A DNA stretch of 64,000 nt, taken from positions 100,121,447-100,185,446 of the forward strand of contig CM056573.1 of assembly GCA_029721435.1 (NCBI GenBank), given 5' to 3'. Source of the DNA: Gymnothorax reevesii. Lineage: Eukaryota > Chordata > Actinopteri > Anguilliformes > Muraenidae. Both the position numbers and the translations under genes were made by a program. Positions within the stretch are counted from its first letter, which is position 1, and each line of letters starts with the position of its first letter. Positions 56,388 to 64,000 of this stretch are shown one piece after another. The notes under the pieces were generated by a model. That model saw only the letters and a list, made by a program, of their open reading frames with translations, ran no database searches and was not told the origin of the DNA.

Positions 56388-56795
56388 CTATAATAGCAAA
56401 GGTCCTCTCACTTCATGGCCAAACACTAGCTCAAACGGACTGAATCCAGTAGACTCCTGCACTGCTTCTCTAGCTGCAAACAACAGCAAATGAACACCTT
56501 CATCCCAGTCTTTCTCATGGTCATAACAATAAGTCCTCATCATTGTCTTGAGAGTGGAATGAAACCGCTCTAAGGCACCCTGACTTTCTGGATGATAGGC
56601 ACTAGAAAGAATCTGCTTTGCACCTAGTTCATACACAACCTGCGGAAACAATCCTGAAGTGAAATTGCTACCTTGGTCTGACTGAATTTCCCTGGGAAGG
56701 CCAAACAACGTGAAGAACTTTATCAAAGCCTTCAAGATTGCAGTTGCCTTGATGTTACGTAGAGGTATGGCTTCGGGGAATCTGGTAGATGCACA
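56388..56795 (-). pseudogene. Gmr1-like integrase catalytic core, second part
   Basis: Reads RFPEAIPLRNIKATAILKAL, FGLPREIQSDQGSNFTSGLF and HPESQGALERFHSTLK. The Asp of QSDQG and the Glu of GALERF are 35 residues apart, the D-35-E spacing of retroviral-type integrases. It continues to VFGHEVRGPLLL and a TAG at 56388-56390; past this stop the same frame goes on to the next segment. The first catalytic Asp is in the piece at 58044-58335, beyond the nested insertion. Confidence 0.92.
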
Positions 56796-57052
56796 TGTAG
56801 ACCCCTCTGGAACACGACACTTGTTTCATTGACACGCCCATGTACAAATGCAACACAGTTGATCACCTGAAATCTAAGAGTTTATGTAAGAGTTTATGGA
56901 AAAAAATCACAAAAACATCTAACTTACACCATTTATGTTTTTTTTTATGGTGAACCTGCTATCCTGATAAGTATGGCTTTTGGAGATGTGCATCCAGAGC
57001 ACTAGAGGGCGCTCCAAGGGTGATGGGAATTAAGTCGTTTAATGGCTAAATC

Positions 57053-57993
57053 GCAGAATAAATTACATTGGAACGCGATTGCCACTAAAACTGATGTGCT
57101 CTTGTTATTCCCTTCACAGGTCAGTAAAAATACATATTTGATGTTAGTTCTGTTATGGTTCTAGATGCCAAAGGTACATTGAAGAGTTCAAGAATGTACA
57201 CGTTGTGGAAAGACTGCTGTAAATTACAGCAAGATCGAGTTATTACTGAATGCTTATGCTGTTAATGCTAGGCGTCCAAGGCGAGGAGATTAGCTCCGGA
57301 CGTGATTGTATGTGAGTGACAAGAAGTTTGCGCGCACATCGCGATGAAAACATAAATACTTGCGTTAAAACCATTTTGCAGGATAAGTCGTTTGAATCGC
57401 GTGATTGTTTGCGAGTGACAGGTAGTTTGTGCGAAACTCGCGATGAAAACATATCAATGTGTTAAACTATTTAGCAGGATAAGTAGTTTGAATTGGTGCA
57501 TATGGTGAAATGTCATGACACAGATAGGGCGATAAAAATGAAACCTTAGGCCAAGGTTAATCTATTTTGTGGAAGAACTGTTTAACAGCATTGGTGTTTA
57601 ATCATTTTGATGTACATGAAGTGAAGATGAGGTAAATGAGTTAATGTGATGGCAGTGTTGTCAGATAGAATAGAACAAAATGTATTTTGTTTTATTTTGG
57701 TTGAATGTTCTGGAAAGATTATCCACAACGCATTAGAATATGAAAAACATGTTTGTTTTATTTTTTTTTAATATTATTGAAATCTTTTCAGTTTCTAGGT
57801 AAAGTACATGGAAATGTAAAATGGAGTGAAGGGCATAATTTGTTATTGCAAGTTGTCATGTTTGAACATCACATTCTGAAACTAGGCTGGACATGGAGAA
57901 CTATTTTTATTGTTGAAAATGTGAAGCAGAATAAATTACATTGGAACGCGATTGCCACTAAAACTGATGTGCTCTTGTTATTCCCTTCACAGG
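57053..57993. repeat. Perfect 68-bp direct repeat, 873 bp apart
   Basis: 57053-57120 and 57926-57993 are identical, starting GCAGAATAAATTACATTGG and ending CCCTTCACAGG. Both lie within the solo-LTR-like insertion. Confidence 0.93.
57301..57497. repeat. Two tandem units of about 99 bp
   Basis: Units start CGTGATTGTATGTGAGTGAC (57301) and CGTGATTGTTTGCGAGTGAC (57400), share TCGCGATGAAAACAT and end GGATAAGT-x-GTTTGAAT. Confidence 0.85.
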
Positions 57994-58043
57994 GATACAT
58001 GTATGTTTCAAACACACGCTTGACTCCAGGCATAGTGTTTACA

Positions 58044-58335
58044 CACACATGATTGTCAACAAGTACTGATTTCCAGATCTAGTCTTGGGTAATGGACCAA
58101 CACAATCAACAATGACCTTAGAGAATGGCTCCCCAAATGCTGGGATAGGCTGCAATGGAGCTACAGGTGGGTCTAACTGGTGTTTTCCAACTACCTGACA
58201 AGTGTGACAGGTTTTGCAAAAGTTGGAAACGTCTTTCCGAAGCCCAGGCCAAAAGAAGTGTTTCATGATCTTATCAACAGTCTTGTTAACACCAAGATGA
58301 CCTCCTAAAGGTAGACTATGAGCTATTGTTAAGAT
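58044..58335 (-). pseudogene. Gmr1-like integrase zinc-binding domain and start of the core
   Basis: After the TAG at 58336 the frame goes on as AHSLPLGGHLGVNKTVDKI, KHFFWPGLRKDVSNFCKTCH with C-x2-C, completing an HHCC zinc-binding module. LQPIPAFGEPFSKVIVDCVG follows with the first core Asp, then SGNQYLLTIMC, where the 1248-bp insertion begins. Confidence 0.9.
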
Positions 58336-59145
58336 CTAATTCCTGTAGACCTTCAGAACAACAATTTGCCTGACCACTGCCCAATCTGCATTGGCAGGGA
58401 TATCAGGAGGGCGCCACTTCCGCATCAACACACCATCCTTGAGATAATACCCAACTGGAACTGTGTCTATTTCTTTATCAGGAATGGCTCTCCTCCTTAG
58501 TACACAAATTTCAGGATCATAAGTTTGCTCCTCAATCAACGGCTTTCTGGACAGAGACAAGTCTCCAGACACATCAGAATCACCAGACCCATCCGGCTGG
58601 CTGAATAGAGAACTGATAAAAGTATCTGATAAGTCCTCAAACGGAGAAACCATAGTAGGCCGAACAGAGTCATAAGACGAACCACCTGAGTCATGACTAT
58701 TCAATGTGCTGGACGGCACCACATCATCTACTTCTTGAGCCTTCTTGGCCATAGCATGAGTCACTGCGCAAGAAGGATACAGAGATGGGTCCTCATCGCC
58801 ATCTTCAGTGCTCGGCTGTGAAGTAAGATGTACTGGGGGAACTACTTTGCCCCCAGCCAGGTCATTGCCTTGCAACAGAGAAACACCTTTGATAGGTAGA
58901 CTTGACATAAGTCCCATCTTTACCTGTCCTGTAACTAAATCTGACTTCAAGAATATAGAGCGCAGGGGTACAGATACAGTCCTCCCTTCAATACCTTGTA
59001 CAAGTATGAAATCCCCAGAAGCGGTCTCATCACGTAACTCCAAGGAGTCCATCAACAAAAGTGACTGAGAAGCTCCGGTTATCTCTTAGGATATATATAG
59101 GGACAGGAGTAGTATGCTCGTTCAGAGCCACAAATGCCTCTGACA
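58336..59145 (-). pseudogene. Gmr1-like protease and protease-integrase linker
   Basis: From the Tc1 edge at 59145 the frame reads SEAFVALNEHTTPVPIYILR. The next codons should form the aspartic protease active site D-T-G; one extra base at about 59079 shifts the frame there. In the shifted frame (to 58336) it reads QSLLLMDSLEL, FILVQGIEGRTVSVPLRSIF, GLMSSLPIKGVSLLQGNDLA, typical of a gypsy protease flap and C-terminus. A low-complexity Ser/Asp-rich linker of about 120 residues leads to YYLKDGVLMRKWRPPDI, the entry to the integrase, and the TAG at 58336. Confidence 0.85.
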
Positions 59146-59147
59146 TA

Positions 59148-60777
59148 CAGTGCCTTGCGAAAGTATTCGGCCCCCTTGAACCTTGCAACCTTTCGCCACA
59201 TTTCAGGCTTCAAACATAAAGATATAAAATTTAAATTATTTGTCAAGAAACAACAACAAGTGGGACACAATCAAGAAGTGGAACGAAATTTATTGAATAT
59301 TTTAAACTTTTTTAACAAATAAAAAACTGAAAAGTGGGGCGTGCAATATTATTCGGCCCCTTTACTTTCAGTGCGGCAAACTCACTCCAGAAGTTCAATG
59401 AGGATCCCTGAATGATCCAATGTTGTCCTCAATGACTAATGATGATAAATAGAATCCACCTGTGTGTAATCAAGTCTCTGTATAAATGCACCTGATCTGT
59501 GATAGTCTCAGGGTTCTGTTTAAAGCGCAGAGAGCATCATGAAGACCAAGGAACACACCAGGCAGGTCCGAGATACTGTTGTGGAGAAGTTTAAAGCCAG
59601 ATTTGGATACAAAAAGATTTCCCAAGCTTTAAACATCCCAAGGAGCACTGTGCAAGCAATCATATTGAAATGGAAGGAGTATCAGACCACTGCAAATCTA
59701 CCAAGACCCGGCCGTCCCTCCAAACTTTCATCTCGAACAAGGAGAAAACTGATCAGAGATGCAGCCAAGAGGCCCATGATCACTCTGGATGAACTGCAGA
59801 GATCTACAGCTGAGGTGGGAGAGTCTGTCCATAGGACAACAATCAGTCGTACACTGCACAAATCTGGCCTTTATGGAAGAGTGGCAAGAAGAAAGCCATT
59901 TCTCAAAGATATCCATAAAAAGTCTCGTTTAAAGTTTGCCACAAGCCACCTGGGAGACACACCAAACATGTGGAAGAAGGTGCTCTGGTCAGATGAAACC
60001 AAAATCGAACTTTTTGGCCACAATGCAAAACGATATGTTTGGCGTAAAAGCAAGACAGCTCATCACCCTGAACACACCATCCCCACTGTCAAACATGGTG
60101 GTGGCAGCATCATGGTTTGGGCCTGCTTTTCTTCAGCAGGGACAGGGAAGATGGTTAAAATTGACGGGAAGATGGATGGAGCCAAATACAGGACCATTCT
60201 GGAAGAAAACCTGTTGGAGTCTGCACAAGACCTGAGACTGGGACGGAGATTTATCTTCCAACAGGACAATGATCCAAAACATAAAGCCAAATCTACAATG
60301 GAATGGTTCACAAATAAACGTATCCAGGTGTTAGAATGGCCAAGTCAAAGTCCAGACCTGAATCCAATCGAGAATCTGTGGAAAGAGCTGAAGACTGCTG
60401 TTCACAAACGGTCTCCATCCAACCTCACTGAGCTCGAGCTGTTTTGCAAGGAAGAATGGGCAAGAATTTCAGTCTCTCGATGTGCAAAACTGATAGAAAC
60501 ATACCCCAAGCGACTTGCAGCTGTAATTGGAGCAAAAGGTGGCGCTTCAAAGTATTAGCGCAAGGGGGCCGAATAATATTGCACGCCCCACTTTTCAGTT
60601 TTTTATTTGTTAAAAAAGTTTAAATTATTCAATAAATTTCGTTCCACTTCACGATTGTGTCCCACTTGTTGTTGTTTCTTGACAAAAAATTTTAATTTTA
60701 TATCTTTATGTTTGAAGCCTGAAATGTGGCGAAAGGTTGCATGGTTCAAGGGGGCCGAATACTTTCGCAAGGCACTG
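59148..60777 (+). mobile_element. Full-length Tc1-like transposon with intact transposase
   Basis: 1630 bp with TA on both sides (59146-59147, 60778-60779). The inverted repeats are about 212 bp each and differ at only about half a dozen positions by eye. Both contain an outer (ATTCGGCCCCCTTGAAC) and an inner (TTATTCGGCCCC) direct repeat, the IR/DR layout of Sleeping Beauty-type elements. It sits in the gag-protease region of the Gmr1-like element, which reads through if it is removed. Confidence 0.96.
59539..60558 (+). CDS. Tc1-like transposase, apparently intact, DD34E
   Basis: 339 residues with no stop or frameshift, the usual length of the family (about 340). It cuts and inserts its own DNA at TA sites in the nucleus. 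Residues 1-110 hold two helix-turn-helix DNA-binding modules (for example KKISQALNIPRSTVQAI) joined by the AT-hook-like RPGRPSKLSSR at 56-66. The catalytic domain has Asp152 (LWSDETK), Asp243 (QQDNDPKH) and Glu278 (NPIENLW), the last two 34 residues apart. The glycine-rich box HGGGSIMVWACFS is at 186-198. The start at 59539 is the first ATG and gives a standard N-terminus. Promoter activity is unknown. This is the only transposase in the window without an obvious lesion. Confidence 0.95.
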   Translation: MKTKEHTRQVRDTVVEKFKARFGYKKISQALNIPRSTVQAIILKWKEYQTTANLPRPGRPSKLSSRTRRKLIRDAAKRPMITLDELQRSTAEVGESVHRTTISRTLHKSGLYGRVARRKPFLKDIHKKSRLKFATSHLGDTPNMWKKVLWSDETKIELFGHNAKRYVWRKSKTAHHPEHTIPTVKHGGGSIMVWACFSSAGTGKMVKIDGKMDGAKYRTILEENLLESAQDLRLGRRFIFQQDNDPKHKAKSTMEWFTNKRIQVLEWPSQSPDLNPIENLWKELKTAVHKRSPSNLTELELFCKEEWARISVSRCAKLIETYPKRLAAVIGAKGGASKY

Positions 60778-60779
60778 TA

Positions 60780-62062
60780 AATGGAAGAAATTCCTCCCTC
60801 ACAAAGTCAGCAGTATCAGGCTTTTTAGCCCCACAAGAAGCAAGCAATTTAGCAGATCGGTTATCTACTACAGGAGTTTCTAACCTTATTTTCATAAAGG
60901 CATTTGGTTTGGTATCCTTTTCTTTTTCTTTCTTAGCTTTAAGGAACCAACAGTTAGTTGTAACATGACTAGATTTCTTGCAATAACTGCAAACTAGACC
61001 ACTTTTGTCACCGTCAGCTTTCACACTTTGATCAGACCTGTTACTGGTTTTCTGAGTACCATCACCAGATTTGTCTTTGTCTTTGGGTGAGGAATCTTGG
61101 GTATCACCATTCCCTTTTTTCTGAAATTGGAACCATCTATTGTTACTGCTAGACTGAAATTTGGACTTATGTGTGAGAACGTATTCATCTGCAAATTTGG
61201 CAGCTGACTGCAAATTCAGTGCTTGCTTCTCATTAAGGTAGGTCTTAATATCATCCTTAACACAGTTCTTGAATTCTTCAACTAACACCATCTCTTTTAG
61301 TGAGTTGAAATCATCCTTGACCTCCATAGAAGTACACCAGCGCTCAAAGCAAACCTTCTTCTCATTAGCAAATTCCACATAAGTCTGATTGTCAGATTTC
61401 TTCAGACCGCTGAATTTCTGTCGGTAAGCCTCTTGAACCAACTCATAAGCTCTCAAAATAACCTTTTTGACAACCTCATAATCAGAGGAATCATCTGCAG
61501 ACAAAGCTGAATAGGCTTGGTGAGCTTTACCATTAAGGACAGTTTGCAACATCAGAGGCCAGTGTTCCTTTGGCCACTGGCAACTCTTTGCTACCTTTTC
61601 AAAACACTGGAAATAGTTGTCAACATCCTTTTCAGCAAATGGAGGCACCAGTTTTACCTCCTGGCTTGGCCGAAATTTTTTTACCGTTGCTATTTTAATT
61701 TTTAGTTGCTCCATTTGGAATCTTTCTTCTCTATCGAATTTCTCTAATTCAAAATCTCCCTGTCTTGCTAATTTTTCAAACTCAAATTATCTTTGTTTTT
61801 CTTTTTCCCCCCTTTCAATCTTTAGCATTTTTAATTTGAGTTCCATTTCTATATTTGGATTTTCCACTGGAAACTGTTCCAGATCTCCAGGTGCAAACAC
61901 ATTTTCATCAATGTAATATTCAACAATCTCTCTAGCCAGTCTTGCTTTTTGCATGGCTGGTTTTACTTCTGTCAGCTCTAAATGTCTGCATATTTCTAGT
62001 AGTTCTGTCTTTATAAAAGACTTCAAAACCTCTACAGTTGGTGATGCCAAGAAATCATCCAT
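60780..62062 (-). pseudogene. Gmr1-like gag
   Basis: Starts MDDFLASPTVEVLKSFIKTE at 62062 and runs 91 residues to a TAA at 61787-61789. The same frame continues without loss (FEKLARQGDFELEKFDREER, then MEQLKIKIATVKK at 61714). The capsid-like region (FAEKDVDNYFQCFEKVAKSC, FERWCTSMEVKDDFNSLKEM, LVEEFKNCV) has the pattern from which vertebrate SCAN domains are thought to derive. Near the end is a zinc knuckle C-x2-C-x4-H-x4-C (CSYCKKSSHVTTNC). The frame is cut by the Tc1 element at 60777 after REEFLPF and resumes at 59145. Only one nonsense change separates it from an open gag. Confidence 0.9.
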
Positions 62063-62083
62063 TGCTGTCTATCTGTCAATATA

Positions 62084-63712
62084 CGCTCAACAAAAATATA
62101 AACGCAACACTTTTGTTTTTGCTCCCATTTGTCTCGAGATGGAATCAAAGATCTAAAATTCATTCCAGATACACAATATTACCATTTCTCTCAAACATTG
62201 TTCACAAATCTGTCTAAATATGTGATAGTGAGCACTTTTGCTTTGCTGAGACAATCCATCCCACCTCACAGGTGTGCCACATCAAGATGCTCATCAGACA
62301 TAGTGATTAGTGCACAGGTGTACCTTAGACTGTCCACAATAAAAGGCCTCCCTGAAATGTGCAGTTTTTGCTTTATTGGGGGTCTGGGGACTCAGAACCA
62401 GTCAGTATCTGGTGTGACCACCATTTGCCTCATGCAGTGCAACACATCTTCTTCGCATAGAGTTTATCAGATTGTCAATTGTGGCCTGTGGAATGTTGGT
62501 CCACTCCTCTTCAATGGCTGTGCGAAGTTGCTGGATATTAGTGGGAACTGGTACGCGCTGTCGTATACGCCGGTCAAGCACATCCCAAACATGCTCAATG
62601 GGTGACATGTCCGGTGAGTATGCTGGCCATGCAAGAACTGGGACATTTTCAGCTTCCAAGAATTGTGTATAGATCCTTGCAACATGGGGCCGTGCATTAT
62701 CTTGCTGAAACATGAGGTGATGTTCATGGATGTATGGCACAACAATGGGCCTCAGGATCTCATCACGGTATCTCTGTGCATTCAAAATGCCATCAATAAA
62801 ATGCACCTGTGTTCTTCGTCCATAACAGATGCCTGCCCATACCATAACCCCACCACCACCATGGGCCACTCGATCCACAACATTGACATCAGCAAAGCGC
62901 TCACCCACACGACGCCACACACGCTGTCTGCCATCTGCCCTGAACAATGTAAACCGAGATTCATCCGTGAAGAGAACACCTCTCCAACGTGCCAGACGCC
63001 ATTGAATGTGAGCATTTGCCCACTCAAGTCTGTTACAGCGACGATCTGGAGTCAGGTTAAGACCCCAATGAGGACGACGAGCATGCAGTTGAGCTTCCCT
63101 GAGACGGTTTCTGACAGTTTGTGCAGAAATTCTTTGGTTTGCCAACCAATTGTTTCAGCAGCTGTCTGAGTAGCTGGTCTCAGACGATCTTGGAGGTGAA
63201 CCTGCTGGATTTGGAGGTCCTCGGCTGGTGTGGTTACACGTGGTCTGCGGTTGAGAGGCCGGTTGGATGTACTGCCATATTCTCTGAAACGCCTTTGGAG
63301 AAGGCTTATGGTGGTGAAATGAACATTCAATGCCCGAGCAACAGATCTGGGTGACATTCCTGCTGTCAGCATGCCAACTGCACGCTCCCTCAATGCTTGC
63401 GCCATCTGTGGCATTTTGGTGTGAGACAAAACTGCACATTTCAGGGTGGCCTTTTATTGTGGGCAGTATAAGGTACACCTGTGCACTAATCATGGTGTCT
63501 GATGAGCATCTTGATGTGGCACACCTGTGAGGTGGGATGGATTGTCTTAGCAAAGCAAAAGTGCTCACTATCACACATTTAGACAGATTTGTGAACAATG
63601 TTTGAGAGAAATGGTAATATTGTGTATCTTGAATGAATTTTAGATCTTTGAGTCCATCTCATGACAAATGGGAGCAAAAACAAAAGTGTTGCGTTTATAT
63701 TTTTGTTGAGTG
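62084..63712 (-). mobile_element. Full-length Tc1-like transposon with long terminal repeats
   Basis: 1629 bp, TA on both sides (62082-62083, 63713-63714). The inverted repeats are unusually long, nearly 300 bp (62084-62375 and about 63420-63712), and begin C(A/G)CTCAACAAAAATATAAAC. The transposase is on the minus strand. It lies in the leader of the Gmr1-like element, about 20 bp upstream of the gag ATG. The copy at 19840-20985 belongs to the same family. Confidence 0.95.
62402..63429 (-). pseudogene. Tc1-like transposase, DD34E, one frameshift
   Basis: The N-terminal part (63429 to about 63150) starts at ATG and reads MPQMAQALRERAVGMLTAGM, a helix-turn-helix segment SVARALNVHFTTISLLQRRF, and RPLNRRPRVTTPAEDL. 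A one-base indel in a GGTTGG run near 63145-63150 shifts the frame. The rest (to 62402) is open: ANQRISAQTVRNRLREAQ, WRGVLFTDESRFTLF with the first Asp, HGGGGVMVWAGICYG, LMFQQDNARPHVARIYTQ with the second Asp, and AYSPDMSPIEHVWDVLDRRI with Glu 34 residues further on. It ends NGGHTRY. Apart from the one indel the enzyme looks complete, about 340 residues. Confidence 0.92.
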
Positions 63713-63793
63713 TATATATGTAGGAAAATTCACAAAACAATTTTACAATTTGAAATGTTAGATTTTCAATAAATAACTCACACAATGGTCTAT

Positions 63794-63811
63794 CCCGGAC
63801 TTGAGCCCCCA
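63794..63811 (-). promoter_or_regulatory. Primer-binding-site-like sequence
   Basis: Three bases past the LTR end (minus strand: ...CATAACA, AAC) comes TGGGGGCTCAAGTCCGGG. It begins TGG, the complement of the tRNA CCA end. The first nine bases match the start of proline-tRNA-type sites of retroelements; the rest differs, so the tRNA is not certain. Confidence 0.55.
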
Positions 63812-63814
63812 GTT

Positions 63815-64000
63815 TGTTATGGCCCCAATTTGTTATTACATTCACAACATCCACAACAGCAAGGGATGACAGACACAACTTTAAAACTTAAACACATTTA
63901 ATTAACAAAGACAACTAAAAACTAACTAATCTACTGACTAATCTAATGACCAAGATTGATTAACAAGAAAACCAGAAATATTTACAGTCCCTTTTGGTTT
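63815..64000 (-). repeat. 5' LTR of the Gmr1-like element, cut by the window edge
   Basis: Starts TGTTATGGCCCCAATTTG and follows the LTR at 53856 to the end of the window. About 320 bp of the LTR lie outside. Confidence 0.9.

Larger units (their letters stand above)
56796..58043. mobile_element. 1248-bp TG...CA insertion with 4-bp duplication, solo-LTR-like
   Basis: The integrase frame is interrupted between the C of TIMC and the following ASTRFPEA-type residues. The insert begins TGTAGACCCC and ends GTGTTTACA. CACA lies on both sides (56792-56795, 58044-58047), and removing insert plus one CACA restores the reading frame. TG...CA ends and a 4-bp duplication fit an LTR left by recombination of an LTR retrotransposon or endogenous retrovirus. 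No protein is encoded. Inside are a perfect 68-bp direct repeat (57053-57120, 57926-57993) and two 99-bp tandem units (57301-57497). Orientation is unknown. Confidence 0.65.

Overview
The window is vertebrate nuclear DNA, almost certainly from a teleost fish. It has one ordinary gene, an intronless cytochrome P450 of the CYP1C subfamily (45263-46843), a subfamily known mainly from fishes. Most of the rest is transposable-element sequence typical of fish genomes: Tc1-like elements, hAT and Harbinger elements, L2-like and I-like LINEs, Helitron-like elements and Ty3/gypsy elements. There are no operons, no CRISPR array and no certain tRNA or rRNA gene.

Left part (1-23500). A decayed L2-like LINE on the minus strand runs off the left edge. 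A hAT transposase relic follows. Next is a Ty3/gypsy pol relic split in two (4938-5987 and 7430-8110) by a minus-strand LINE. Further right are an I-like LINE with an RNase H domain and a perfect 43-bp inverted duplication, an L2-like LINE with an internal deletion, a hAT MITE with a perfect 8-bp target duplication, a Harbinger relic with a broken Myb-like gene, a decayed Tc1-like element, and a decayed reading frame that I cannot identify.

Middle (23500-39700). This is a nest of related Tc1-like elements. One (23542-28064) contains a minus-strand LINE that itself contains another Tc1-like element (25493-27092). The LINE carries a small reading frame with a membrane helix downstream of its reverse transcriptase. 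The next Tc1-like element (28377-31299) holds a Helitron-like insertion and a hAT MITE, and the MITE holds part of another hAT MITE. Two further Helitron-like elements, a Tc1 relic with a nested short repeat, a SINE-like repeat and a 169-bp Harbinger-type MITE follow.

Gene region (39700-49400). The CYP1C gene has mostly low-copy flanks with candidate TATA boxes and polyadenylation signals.

Right part (49400-64000). A 2.8-kb giant palindrome (49431-52220) resembles a foldback transposon, with tandem arrays near both ends. A Ty3/gypsy element then fills 53856 to the right edge on the minus strand. Its pol order is protease, integrase, reverse transcriptase, RNase H, the order of Ty1/copia and of the Gmr1-like clade. 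Three later insertions lie inside it: a 1248-bp TG...CA segment that looks like a solo LTR, a Tc1-like element with an apparently intact 339-residue DD34E transposase (59539-60558), and a second Tc1-like element whose transposase has one frameshift.
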